This document shows, in pieces, positions 48,472 through 56,787 of a stretch of 64,000 nucleotides of DNA. Position numbers and translations under genes: made by a program. Below the pieces are notes generated by a model. It was not told where the DNA came from and did no database searches. It was given only the letters and a program-made list of their open reading frames with translations. How positions within the stretch are numbered: the first letter of the stretch is position 1; the number at the start of each line of letters is the position of its first letter. The stretch comes from Acidiphilium multivorum AIU301 (GTDB lineage: Bacteria; Pseudomonadota; Alphaproteobacteria; Acetobacterales; Acetobacteraceae): contig NC_015186.1 of assembly GCF_000202835.1 (NCBI RefSeq), forward strand, positions 372,001 through 436,000. The letters are read 5' to 3'.

Positions 48472-49589
48472 GGCCTGTCTCCTTCATCGCCGCTGTGTCG
48501 TGCCGCATCGTCGGAAGGCGGCTTGCCCCGCATGTGCTTGACCACGCTCGCCCCCGCATGCGCGAGAATGCCGGCCCCCGCGGCGCCCGCGACCACCGCG
48601 CCCACCTCGTCCGCCGTCGCCTCGATGCCGAATCCCGCGCCGATATGCGAAAGCCGCTGGTAGAACGGGCCATTATCCCAGAAATTGTCCTCGGCGCAGC
48701 CGATGCAGCCATGCCCGGACTGGATCGGGAACGACACGCCGCCATTCCACCGCGTCGTCGAGCAGGCGTTGTAGGTGGTCGGCCCCCGGCAGCCCATCTT
48801 GTAGAGGCAATAGCCCTCGCGCGCCCCCTCGTCGTCCCACGCCTCGACGAACTCGCCGGCGTCGAAATGCGGCCGCCGATAACATTTGTCGTGGATCCGC
48901 TGACCATAGAACATCAGCGGCCGGCCCCGCGCGTCCAGCTCCGGCAGCCGCCCGAACGTCACCATGTAGGTGATCACGCCGGTCATCACCTCCGCGATCG
49001 GCGGGCAGCCCGGCACCTTGATGATCGGCTTGCCGGTGATCACCTTGTCGATCGGCGTCGCCGCGGTCGGGTTCGGCCGCGCCGCCTGCACGCATCCCCA
49101 CGAGGCGCAGGCCCCCCAGGCGATCACCGCCATCGCATCCGCCGCCACCGCCTTGAGCTTCTCGACGAAGGGCTTGCCGCCGACGATGCAGTACATGCCG
49201 TCCTCGTTCAGCGGCGGGTTGCCCTCCACCGCCAGAATGTAACGGCCCTTGTACTTCCTCGGAATTTCATCGAGGATCGACTCCGCCTGGTGCCCGGCCG
49301 CCGCCATCAGCGTGTCGTCGTAATCGAGCGAGATCATCTTCAGGATCACATCCCGCGCCAGCGGATGGCCCGAGCGGATGAACGATTCCGAACAGCACGT
49401 GCATTCCAGCCCATGCATCCAGAGCACCGGAATCCGCGGCTTGGTCTCCATCGCATGCGCGATCCGCGTCGCATAAACGGGGTCGAGCCCGAGTGCCGCG
49501 GCAGTCAGGCTGCAGAATTTCAGGAACGAGCGGCGGCTGGTTCCCTGCGCGCGCATCAGCTCGTAGAAGGTTCGCGACTCGTCCGGCAT
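48468..49589 (-). CDS. hupS: [NiFe] hydrogenase small subunit, oxygen-tolerant type
   Basis: A 373-residue subunit with a Tat signal (RRSFLKFC, Arg 19-20). The proximal-cluster Cys are at 63, 65, 66 (ECTCC), 161 and 166 (GACASWGC) and 195 (VPGCPP). Subtracting the 46-residue leader gives 17, 19, 20, 115, 120 and 149, the six Cys of the [4Fe-3S] cluster of oxygen-tolerant enzymes; 65 and 166 are Gly in standard ones. Medial and distal cluster ligands follow (HDKC, CLYKMGC, GHGCIGC), then a C-terminal hydrophobic anchor. The ATG at 49589 has GAGGA six bases upstream. Confidence 0.95.
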   Translation of the reverse strand: MPDESRTFYELMRAQGTSRRSFLKFCSLTAAALGLDPVYATRIAHAMETKPRIPVLWMHGLECTCCSESFIRSGHPLARDVILKMISLDYDDTLMAAAGHQAESILDEIPRKYKGRYILAVEGNPPLNEDGMYCIVGGKPFVEKLKAVAADAMAVIAWGACASWGCVQAARPNPTAATPIDKVITGKPIIKVPGCPPIAEVMTGVITYMVTFGRLPELDARGRPLMFYGQRIHDKCYRRPHFDAGEFVEAWDDEGAREGYCLYKMGCRGPTTYNACSTTRWNGGVSFPIQSGHGCIGCAEDNFWDNGPFYQRLSHIGAGFGIEATADEVGAVVAGAAGAGILAHAGASVVKHMRGKPPSDDAARHSGDEGDRP

Positions 49590-49656
49590 GACAGGTCCTC
49601 CTCGCCCCGGCGCCACTGGGCTGGTTCTGCCGAAGTGTTTTCTGTTCGACCCAATA

Positions 49657-49666
49657 ATGACGTCAT
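49657..49666. promoter_or_regulatory. Perfect palindrome ATGACGTCAT in the hup promoter
   Basis: ATGACGTCAT is a perfect 10-base palindrome within TAATGACGTC, which recurs as a direct copy at 49729-49738. It overlaps the predicted hup transcription start, so a bound regulator could block or modulate the promoter. No regulator is assigned. Confidence 0.35.
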
Positions 49667-49706
49667 GTTGCGGCCGGCACAGCGAACCTTCATTGATCTA
49701 GGTCAA
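49665..49706 (-). promoter_or_regulatory. FNR/CRP-type box and -10 element ahead of hupS
   Basis: The box at 49693-49706 reads TTGACCTAGATCAA on the minus strand. CAACAT at 49670-49665 occupies -12 to -7 for a class II start at 49658, about 70 bases before the hupS ATG. In the other direction TAATGA (49729-49734) also fits a class II -10, with a start at 49741, next to the ATG at 49742. Confidence 0.55.
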
Positions 49707-49741
49707 GCCCGGCCAACGCGGAATGGCGTAATGACGTCGCC

Positions 49742-50137
49742 ATGGACAACAGGATGCCCGACCGATCCCCGTCCCACCTCGCCGATGCGGCAAAGGTCTT
49801 CGCCGCGATCGACCGCCAGGACGCCGCCGCCTTCGCGTCGCTCTTCGCCAATAACGGCATGTTTGTCTTCGGCAATGCCGCCCCCGTCATCGGCCCCGCC
49901 GCCATCCGCGCCGCGGTCACGGCATTCTTCGCCGCCATCCGCGAATTGCGGCACGACATCATCGATGTCTGGCATGTCGGCGATTCCGTCATCACCCAGC
50001 TCACCGTGCTCTACCGCCGCCGCGACGGATCGGTGGTCTCCCTTCCGGCCGCCACCATCTGGCGCGTCTCCGATCTCGGCATCACCGACTACCGCATCTA
50101 CGCCGACCTCGCCCCGCTCGTCGCCCCGTCGGACTGA
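49742..50137 (+). CDS. NTF2/SnoaL-like protein
   Basis: A 131-residue alpha+beta cone-fold protein: an N-terminal helix (DAAKVFAAIDRQDAAAFASLFANNG), GPAAIRAAVTAFFAAI, and strands LYRRRDGSVVSLPAATIWRVSDLGI and DYRIYADLAPL, as in the SnoaL/ketosteroid-isomerase group. Function unknown. No clear ribosome-binding site precedes the ATG; if the class II promoter fits, the mRNA could be leaderless. A second ATG lies at 49754. Divergent from hupS. Confidence 0.7.
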   Translation: MDNRMPDRSPSHLADAAKVFAAIDRQDAAAFASLFANNGMFVFGNAAPVIGPAAIRAAVTAFFAAIRELRHDIIDVWHVGDSVITQLTVLYRRRDGSVVSLPAATIWRVSDLGITDYRIYADLAPLVAPSD

Positions 50138-50146
50138 CGGCGCGTC

Positions 50147-50593
50147 ATGGCCTCCTGCCGGATCGAGCGGCGCCTCGCGATCCCGGTCGCCGCGGCCTAC
50201 GACCTGATCGCCGACATCGAATCCTATCCCCGCTTCGTCCCCTTCTGGCTCTCCGCGACCATCCTCGAGCGCACCGCGCGCCGGATGACGGTGCGCCAGG
50301 CCGTCAGCATCATGGGCCTGCGGATGGACTTCGTCTCCGCCGCCACCCTCGACCCGCCGCACCGCATCGCCATCCGTTCGGCCTCGCTCCCCTTCCGCGA
50401 TTTCGCCCTGTCCTGGTCGCTGCGCGAGATGCGCCCGGCGGCAACGCTGATCCGCGCCGAACTCGCGGTCGAATTCGACTCCCGCCCGCTCGATGCGATG
50501 GCATCGCGCCTCGTGCCGGTGCTGCTCTGGCGGGTGGTCGCGGCGTTCGAGCGGGAGGCGAGGGGCCGCGCCGCTCACCCCGCGAGAAGATAG
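50147..50593 (+). CDS. START-domain protein, COQ10/RatA family
   Basis: A 148-residue SRPBCC protein with IPVAAAYDLIADIESYPRFVPFWLS, a hallmark of the COQ10/RatA group that binds ubiquinone or acts on ribosome assembly. In most alphaproteobacteria the main copy sits with lipA; this one is next to a UbiA-family gene, so a quinone link is possible. It overlaps the convergent UbiA gene by 19 bases. Confidence 0.78.
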   Translation: MASCRIERRLAIPVAAAYDLIADIESYPRFVPFWLSATILERTARRMTVRQAVSIMGLRMDFVSAATLDPPHRIAIRSASLPFRDFALSWSLREMRPAATLIRAELAVEFDSRPLDAMASRLVPVLLWRVVAAFEREARGRAAHPARR

Positions 50594-52113
50594 GCGAGCG
50601 CCAGCAGCAGCCCGGTCGCCAGGTGCACGCCGATGGTGATCGCGTTCACCCCGAGCAGCTCGAACGGCAACCGCGCCCGCTCGCCCGGCGCCGCCCGCCA
50701 GCGCCGCACCCACAAGCTCCCCTTGCGCGCCGCGACGAGGGCGAGCGGCAGCGGCAGCAGCGCGAGGAACGCGTATCGTGTCGCCAGCGCCGGATCGGCC
50801 CGCCCGATCAGCCCGAGCAGCGCGATCAGCCCGAACCCCGCGGCATCCAGCGCCAGATAGGCGCGGAACGGCCGCCGGAAATCGATGTCGCCGCCCGCCG
50901 TCTCCGCCAGCCGCACCACCCAGGTCCGCTTGCCCGCCGCCGCGTCGGCCGGCGCGTCCTGGAACTGGTTGATCCACAGGATCAGCAGCACGAACACCGA
51001 AACCGGCAGGGCGGCCAGCAGCCCCGCCAGCCAGGGCACCGGCACGTGCATCGCGCTGGCCAGCACATAGGCGGTGCCGAGCACGATCACCGGCCCGAAG
51101 CCGAGCGGCACCGCGACCTCGCCGAGCCCGCGATAGCTCAGCCGGAACGGTCCCATGGTATACATGATGCCGAGTGCGCAGCCGATCACGCCGAAGCCGA
51201 GCAGCGGCGTCGGCGCCAGCGCGTGGCCGGCGAGTGCCGCGTTGATGTGCAGCCCGATCGCGACCGTGCCGCCGAAGCAGATCGCGCTGCCCAGCAGCAC
51301 CTTCCACGCCGCCACCATCCCGAGCTGGATCGCCCGGCTGCCCCCGGTGAACGGATTGCCGCCAACCTCGTTGCCCTCGTCGGCCCCGGTCTCGTGGTCG
51401 CCGTAATCGTTGATCAGGTTCGTCCCCGCCGCCGCCAGCAGAACGCCCGCGATGCACCAGAGGAACAGCGCCCACGGCCAGTCAGCCCCGGTCCCGGCCC
51501 GCGCCATCGCGAACCGCGCCACCGCCCCGCCCAGCAGCACCGGCACGATCGCGGCGGTGAAGAACGGTGCCCGCACGGTGCGGATCCACAGCCGCATCCA
51601 CCCGCCGAGATCCTCCAGCGCCAGCCGCGCGTCGCTGCGCCGGTTCTGCGGCAGCGCCTGCCAGGCGAAGCGCGGCGTCGCCATCCGGTCCACCAGCGCG
51701 AGCCGCGTCGGCCGCAGCCGGTAGCAGGCAAATTCTCGCGCCGCCGCGTCATCCGGCCCGGCCCCGCCATGCAGTGCCGCCAACACCCGCCCCCGCGCCG
51801 CCGCCTCCCGCAGCTCGACGCAGAAGCCCGTGACCTCCAGCAGGAGCGAAAATAACGGATCGTCAGTCTCGACGATCGCCTGCGCCCGCGGATTGATCGA
51901 CAGCAGGGCGGCGAGGCGCGAGGCGCGATGGGCGGCGAAGACGATGTCCTCCCCATCCCGCGCGCAGAGCAGCGGTGTTGCCGACGGGTTGCCGTCGATC
52001 GCGCCGGCGATCACCATCCGCCGCGCCTTGTCGAACAGTTGCGCGGTCAGCGCCTGGTCCGCACTCGCCCGCTCCGCGTTGCCGCCGAGGCGCATGGCGC
52101 CGAACTGGTCCAT
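50575..52113 (-). CDS. PNPOx-like domain fused to UbiA/MenA-type prenyltransferase
   Basis: A 512-residue fusion. Residues about 20-170 resemble an FMN-binding pyridoxamine-phosphate-oxidase-like split barrel (ARRMVIAGAIDGNPSATPLLC, then the FAAHRASRLAALL and AIVETDDP strands). Residues about 190-512 form a UbiA-type membrane domain with about nine helices and both Asp motifs: NLINDYGD (232-239, continuing HETGADEG) and NQFQDAPAD (382-390). The NDYGD form is MenA-like, so a quinone-type aromatic acceptor is likely. It lies 30 bases after the rhodanese gene of the molybdoenzyme operon and may be co-transcribed. Confidence 0.8.
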   Translation of the reverse strand: MDQFGAMRLGGNAERASADQALTAQLFDKARRMVIAGAIDGNPSATPLLCARDGEDIVFAAHRASRLAALLSINPRAQAIVETDDPLFSLLLEVTGFCVELREAAARGRVLAALHGGAGPDDAAAREFACYRLRPTRLALVDRMATPRFAWQALPQNRRSDARLALEDLGGWMRLWIRTVRAPFFTAAIVPVLLGGAVARFAMARAGTGADWPWALFLWCIAGVLLAAAGTNLINDYGDHETGADEGNEVGGNPFTGGSRAIQLGMVAAWKVLLGSAICFGGTVAIGLHINAALAGHALAPTPLLGFGVIGCALGIMYTMGPFRLSYRGLGEVAVPLGFGPVIVLGTAYVLASAMHVPVPWLAGLLAALPVSVFVLLILWINQFQDAPADAAAGKRTWVVRLAETAGGDIDFRRPFRAYLALDAAGFGLIALLGLIGRADPALATRYAFLALLPLPLALVAARKGSLWVRRWRAAPGERARLPFELLGVNAITIGVHLATGLLLALAYLLAG

Positions 52114-52143
52114 CCCGGCCTCCCGTCGTCCCGAATTCCGCGC

Positions 52144-52794
52144 TCAGCCGCACATGCCGTTCAGATTGACCGGCGCCGTTCCGGCCGGCGCCTTCGGTGC
52201 CGCCTGCGGCGCGGCGGGGGCCGCCTCGGGTGCGGCCGGGGCCGGCGCGATCGGCGTCGCCACGATCTCGGGGCAGAGGTTGAGCGCCCGCACCATCGCC
52301 GCCTGGTCCGGCCGCGCCGCCGCCGCCTCCAGCGCCTGTCCCCACGCCGCGAGTCCGCCCGTCATCGCCCGCGCCATCACCCCCGAGGCCCGCAGCATCA
52401 CCGCCGCCTCGGCCGCCTTGTCCGTGGCGTTGCCATACAAGATCACCTGCGGCGAGCGGCGCAGGCGGTTGATCTCCTGCGGCAGCGCAAGTTGCGATAT
52501 CGGAACGTTGCGCGCGTCGCGGATATGCCCGGCGGCGAACTCCTTCGGCGCGCGGATGTCGATCAGCGTGAAATCCCGCCGCTGCGCCATGATCAGCGCC
52601 CGCACGCCGGCCGGCGCGATCTGCGTGTCGCCGCGCGCGATCGCCTGCGCCAGCGTCGTCGACGCGCCCGGTGCGGCGGCCAGTGCCGCGCCCGCCGGCG
52701 CCATCACGACGAGCGCCGTGGGCAGCGGCGGCACCGCGGCCGCCGCGGCGGTCAGCAGCGAAAGGAGCGGGGCGTGTTTCGGTGTGCGGGCCAT
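52144..52794 (-). CDS. Exported rhodanese-like protein without the catalytic cysteine
   Basis: A 216-residue protein with a signal peptide (hydrophobic about 10-38, ALAAAPG), one rhodanese domain (about 45-150: FTLIDIRAPKEFAAGHIRDARNVPIS) and an Ala-Pro-rich tail ending NGMCG. The loop that normally starts with Cys reads VILYGNATDKA, so classic sulfur transfer is unlikely. Two other Cys occur (NLCPE and the terminal MCG). It follows the NrfD-like subunit gene by 16 bases and probably binds or relays sulfur species in the periplasm, which is inference. ATG 52842 is an alternative start. Confidence 0.75.
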   Translation of the reverse strand: MARTPKHAPLLSLLTAAAAAVPPLPTALVVMAPAGAALAAAPGASTTLAQAIARGDTQIAPAGVRALIMAQRRDFTLIDIRAPKEFAAGHIRDARNVPISQLALPQEINRLRRSPQVILYGNATDKAAEAAVMLRASGVMARAMTGGLAAWGQALEAAAARPDQAAMVRALNLCPEIVATPIAPAPAAPEAAPAAPQAAPKAPAGTAPVNLNGMCG

Positions 52795-52810
52795 GGTGGT
52801 TGCGTTCCTT

Positions 52811-53848
52811 CTAGAAGCGGCCGTTCGGGTTCTCGCCGTCATGGCGCAGGCGGTCGAGCAGGGCGGCGTTGAACTGGTTGTGAAAGCTCCGCCAGCCGGT
52901 CTGCTGCCCGGCAGTGACGACGATGTCGCGCAGCAGGAACCCGCCGACCAGCACCAGCACCGAGGCGGTGCCGGCCAGCAGCGCGATCGGCCGGCGCCAG
53001 CTCGCCGCCTCCATCAGCAGCGGCAGCGCGAGGCCGAGCGCCATGAACCCGACCCAGAACAGCCCGGTCAGCGCCCCGCCCAGCAGCAGCGCCACCGCCG
53101 CCTGCTGCAACGCATTGCCGTTGAGCATGTCGATCAGGAATAGCCCGATCAGCGCCATCTCCGCCAGGATCAGCCCGAGATCGATCCGCCCGAACAGGTG
53201 CCGCTCCTTCGCCGTGCGCGCGCCGAGAACGATCACCGCCGCCCCGGTCGACATGCCCGAGACCAGGAACAGCGGCCCGAGCAGCGCCGAATGCCAGAAC
53301 GGCCGCGCGTTGAACCCCGAGAGCAGCACGCCGGTATAGACGCAGAGCGCGATCCCGAGCGCGACGTTCACCGCCGCCACCGCCCGCCGCGCCGCGACGC
53401 TCAGCCCGATCACCCGCCCCGCCAGCGCGCCGATCGCGGGCAGCCCCCGCAGCCATCGCGCCAGCGGCGGAAACCCGGCATCGATCCCGCCCAGCGCCAT
53501 CAGCGCCAGCGCCGGCATCACCAGCAGCAATATCCACGATCCCCACGACATCGGCGAGGTCACATGCAGGACCGTGTAGAACCGCCACACATTGATCTTG
53601 CGCTCGAGGTCGAGGAACAGCGCGCCGAGCCCGACCGCCAGCAGCACCAGCGCCACCAGCGGCGCGCGCCGCGCGGCGAAGGGCGCATCCTCGTCCCGCC
53701 GCCCGAGGATCACCGCGCCCGAGCACAGCATCATCCCGCCCGCCAGCCCGCCGAGAAACAGATAGGTCGCGATCTGCCATCCCCAGATCGCCAGATGCGG
53801 CTCGACGCGGGGATTCGCCAGAACGCTCGCCAGAACCTCTTCACGCAT
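52811..53848 (-). CDS. NrfD/PsrC-type quinone-reactive membrane subunit
   Basis: A 345-residue NrfD-family protein with about eight to nine helices: WGWQIATYLFLGGLAGGMM at the N-terminus, then FLDLERKINVWRF and HVTSPMSWGSWILLL. It exchanges electrons between quinone and the FeS subunit encoded just upstream (27-base gap). With that gene and the molybdoenzyme it forms a PsrABC/SreABC-type complex. Confidence 0.87.
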   Translation of the reverse strand: MREEVLASVLANPRVEPHLAIWGWQIATYLFLGGLAGGMMLCSGAVILGRRDEDAPFAARRAPLVALVLLAVGLGALFLDLERKINVWRFYTVLHVTSPMSWGSWILLLVMPALALMALGGIDAGFPPLARWLRGLPAIGALAGRVIGLSVAARRAVAAVNVALGIALCVYTGVLLSGFNARPFWHSALLGPLFLVSGMSTGAAVIVLGARTAKERHLFGRIDLGLILAEMALIGLFLIDMLNGNALQQAAVALLLGGALTGLFWVGFMALGLALPLLMEAASWRRPIALLAGTASVLVLVGGFLLRDIVVTAGQQTGWRSFHNQFNAALLDRLRHDGENPNGRF

Positions 53849-53875
53849 CCGCCCGTCCTCCGTCCGCCATCCGCA

Positions 53876-54421
53876 CTAACGCAGGTAGAACACGTTGGGC
53901 TGGTTGCCGGTCTCCGGCGCCAGCACGTAATGCGCGCGCGTGGCGAGCAGCCGGCTGACCGCGCTGCCCGGATCGTCCAGCAGCCCGAAATGCATCGCAT
54001 GCGCCGGGCAGGTCGCCACGCAGGCCGGGTCCTCGCCATACTGCACCCGATGGACGCAGAAGGTGCATTTGCCGATATAGCCTTGCGGTTCCATGATCAG
54101 CCGGGAATCGTAGGGGCAGGCGGCGATGCACGCCTTGCAGCCGGTGCAGCGCGTCGCATCGACCACCACAATGTTGCTGCCGTTCCAGTACTGGCTCGCC
54201 CCGGTCGGGCAGGCGTCGACGCAGGTGGCGTGCGAGCAGTGATTGCACCGCTCCGAGCGGAATTCCGTCTTCAGCTCCGGATACCGCCCCTCGGTGATCT
54301 CCACCACCCAGTCATAGCACAGCCCCTCCGGCACGTTGTTTTCCATCCGGCAGGCATCGACGCAGTCGGTGCAGCCGATGCAGGTCTTCGTGTCGATCAC
54401 CATGGCGAAATGCGGCATCAC
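53876..54421 (-). CDS. Four-cluster ferredoxin-like electron-transfer subunit
   Basis: A 181-residue protein of the DmsB/PsrB type. Its sixteen Cys lie in four motifs: CIGCTDCVDAC, CNHCSHATCVDAC, CTGCKACIAAC and CTFCVHRVQYGEDPAC, the last completed by CVATCP. It wires the molybdenum subunit to the membrane subunit. Its ATGATG start overlaps the stop of the molybdoenzyme gene by four bases. Confidence 0.9.
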   Translation of the reverse strand: MMPHFAMVIDTKTCIGCTDCVDACRMENNVPEGLCYDWVVEITEGRYPELKTEFRSERCNHCSHATCVDACPTGASQYWNGSNIVVVDATRCTGCKACIAACPYDSRLIMEPQGYIGKCTFCVHRVQYGEDPACVATCPAHAMHFGLLDDPGSAVSRLLATRAHYVLAPETGNQPNVFYLR

Positions 54422-56613
54422 GCGTTCTCCTTGCGGAACGTCACGAAATTGCCCCGCATGCCGGTGCCGCCCATGATCGGGTCGTAGAGCACCCGCGTCA
54501 TCAGCGCCGAATCATCCGCGCCGCGCCCGCGCGCGAGCGAAAGCCCCGGCGCCGTATGGCCGAACCCGTGCACCAGCCACACCGAATCCGGCCGCGTCCG
54601 CTCGGTCACCCGCACCCGCACCTTGTTGCTCACCACCCCGTCCTGGTTCACCAGCCGGACATAGGTTCCGTTGCGAATGCCGAAGCGCCGCGCCGCCGTC
54701 GGATGGATCCACACCAGGTTCTCCGGCATCAGCTGGTAGAGCACGGGATTGTTCTGCGTGCGGCTGAAACTGTGCTGCGGCGCGCGGCCGTAATTGAGGT
54801 GGAAATGATCCGCCGGCGGCGCTTCCGGCCGCGTGTAGCGCGGCAGCGGATCGAACCCCGCCTGCTGCAAGGTTGCCGAGAACAACTCGATCTTTCCGCT
54901 CGGCGTCGCGAAGCGCGGCGTCTCCCCCGGCGCGAAATACGCCGGCGTCCGCCGCGGGAACGCCCTGATCCCGGTCGTCTCCAGCTCCTTCAGCGAGGAG
55001 CCGACCTGGCGCAGCTGCCAGTCGATCACCTCGGTGTAATCCGTCCACGGGAAATACCGCCCAAGGCCGAGCCGCGTGCCGATCTCGCGTGCGATCCACC
55101 ATCCCGGCTTCGACTCCCCGCGCGGCGGCAGCGCCGGTGCCCGCAGAGCGAGCGCGGGATACCGCTCGCCGCTGTTGCGCAGCGGGTCGTGCCGTTCGAG
55201 ATACGAGCACTCCGGCAGCACCACATCGGCATAGCCGGTCACCTCGGCCGGCTGCACGTCGACCGCGACGATCAGCTCCAGCGACTGCGCCGCCGCGTCC
55301 AGCGTCCTGCGGATTCCGGGCATCGTCATCGGCAGGTTGGTGTCGTAGACGATCAGCCCCTTGTAATGCGCGTCCGCCCCGTGCGCGTTGTCGAGAATGA
55401 CATTGGTCACCGGCGCGCCCGCCAGCGGAAACACCGGCAGCGCGATCTCCCGCCACGAGGTCTTCGGCACCGGATAGGCGGGCACCGGATAGGCGGGCAG
55501 GGCGACGCTCTCCGGCAGGTAATAGCCGCCCTCGCGGCCCCAGATCCCGAGCAGCCCGGCGAGGATCGCCATCGCCCGCGCCCGCTGCGTGTCGTCGCCC
55601 CACCAAGTCGAGTGCCGGCCCGGATGCACCACCGTCGCCGGCGCCGCCGCCGCCATCAGCCGCGCCGTCTCGCGGATCTGCGCGGGCTCGATCCCGGTCT
55701 CGCCATAGGCCCATTCCGGCGTGAACGGCGCGACATGCGCGCACAGCGCCTCCAGCCCCACCGTGTTCCGCGCCACATATCCGGCATCGTAGCGCCGCTC
55801 CGCGAGAATCACGTTCATCCACGCCAGCAGCAGCGCGATATCGGTGCCGGGGCGGATCGGCAGCCAGTGATTCGCCTTCCCCGCCGCGACCGAGAAGCGC
55901 GGATCGACGACGATGATCGTCGCATCGTTGCGGATGCCGTCGGTGAAGGTCCGCACCTGGCTGTTGTGCAGGTTCTCGCCGATATGCGTGCCGATCAGCA
56001 CGATGCAGCGCGCCTTCGCCATGTCGGTCTGCTCGGGCGAGCCGAAGCCCTGGCCGAACGTCAGGAAGAACCCGGTGTCGCGCGGCCCGCGGCACTGCGC
56101 GAAGGCCGGCTCGGCGATGCTGTCCGAACCGAAGGCGCGCACCAGATGGCTGAAATGCGCCGCCCCCGGCCCGTGCACGAGCGCCGCCAGCCGGTCCGGC
56201 CCGTGCTCGCGGGCGATCTTCTCCATCCGCTCGGCCACGAGCCCCAGCGCGTTGTCCCAGCTCGCCACCTCGAAGCGCTGGTCCGCCCCCTTGCCCATCC
56301 GCACCAGCGGCCGCACCAGCCGGTTCGGATCGTAATAGGCGCCGACCCCGCCGGTCCCGCGCGTGCAGAGCCGGCCCTCGCAATGCGCATCCTCCGGGTT
56401 GCCGGTGATCTTCCACAGCCGCTCGCCGCGCGTGTGAACCTTCGCGGCACAGGCCCAGAAGCAGATATTGCAGACGGTCGGGGTTTCCGTCGCCGGCGCC
56501 TCGGTCATCATCCTCTGCCACTCGGCGGGGCGGCTGCACCCGGCGAGGGTCGGGCCGAGCAGCGCGGCCGAGGCGACGGCGGAACTCATCCTGATGAAAT
56601 CGCGTCTCTGCAT
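54418..56613 (-). CDS. Molybdopterin oxidoreductase, polysulfide/thiosulfate/sulfur reductase-like
   Basis: A 731-residue Mo-bisPGD enzyme. It has a Tat leader with RRDFIRMS and a lipobox-like LAGC (Cys 26). The N-terminal [4Fe-4S] ligands are Cys 48, 51, 55 and 83 (CNICFWAC...LC). A candidate molybdenum ligand Cys lies in AQCRGPRDTG. The C-terminal cofactor-binding domain has GIRNGTYVRLVNQDG. The Mo-FeS-NrfD gene order and the rhodanese and YeeE neighbours point to sulfur, polysulfide, thiosulfate or tetrathionate as substrate; arsenate and others in the family are not excluded. First gene of the operon, 130 bases from an FNR-like box. Confidence 0.85.
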   Translation of the reverse strand: MQRRDFIRMSSAVASAALLGPTLAGCSRPAEWQRMMTEAPATETPTVCNICFWACAAKVHTRGERLWKITGNPEDAHCEGRLCTRGTGGVGAYYDPNRLVRPLVRMGKGADQRFEVASWDNALGLVAERMEKIAREHGPDRLAALVHGPGAAHFSHLVRAFGSDSIAEPAFAQCRGPRDTGFFLTFGQGFGSPEQTDMAKARCIVLIGTHIGENLHNSQVRTFTDGIRNDATIIVVDPRFSVAAGKANHWLPIRPGTDIALLLAWMNVILAERRYDAGYVARNTVGLEALCAHVAPFTPEWAYGETGIEPAQIRETARLMAAAAPATVVHPGRHSTWWGDDTQRARAMAILAGLLGIWGREGGYYLPESVALPAYPVPAYPVPKTSWREIALPVFPLAGAPVTNVILDNAHGADAHYKGLIVYDTNLPMTMPGIRRTLDAAAQSLELIVAVDVQPAEVTGYADVVLPECSYLERHDPLRNSGERYPALALRAPALPPRGESKPGWWIAREIGTRLGLGRYFPWTDYTEVIDWQLRQVGSSLKELETTGIRAFPRRTPAYFAPGETPRFATPSGKIELFSATLQQAGFDPLPRYTRPEAPPADHFHLNYGRAPQHSFSRTQNNPVLYQLMPENLVWIHPTAARRFGIRNGTYVRLVNQDGVVSNKVRVRVTERTRPDSVWLVHGFGHTAPGLSLARGRGADDSALMTRVLYDPIMGGTGMRGNFVTFRKENA

Positions 56614-56717
56614 GCCGCCTTTTCCATCCCCGCGATGCCGGCGGCTCGGGCGCGCCGCCCGTCATCGCCGGCAACCTGGCGTTCGAGGGCCGAACCGCCT
56701 CATCCGCATGGATGAAG

Positions 56718-56787
56718 TCAATAAAGCCGCCGATCGTCGCCCGCATTGACCTGCGTCAACGCCTTGCCGCCGTGCATCCAATATTGA
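56718..56787. promoter_or_regulatory. Bidirectional FNR/CRP-type promoter between the two sulfur operons
   Basis: The box TTGACCTGCGTCAA lies at 56746-56759. TATTGA occurs at 56723-56718 on the minus strand and at 56782-56787 on the plus strand. Each sits exactly at -12 to -7 if the box centre is at -41.5 in its own direction, with starts near 56711 and 56794. One bound dimer could thus activate both the molybdoenzyme operon and the rhodanese-YeeE operon. The rest of the 291-base gap (56614-56904) holds no gene. Confidence 0.7.

Noticed and set aside
49590-49690. Sigma-54 promoter for the hup operon
   Set aside because: I looked for TGGCAC-N5-TTGC spacing on the minus strand; TGTGCC and GCAACA are present but do not fit the -24/-12 pattern.
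54556-56715. 719-residue plus-strand open frame over the molybdoenzyme gene
   Set aside because: The minus strand carries Tat leader, iron-sulfur and molybdopterin motifs; the plus frame shows only Arg/His/Pro-rich shadow sequence.
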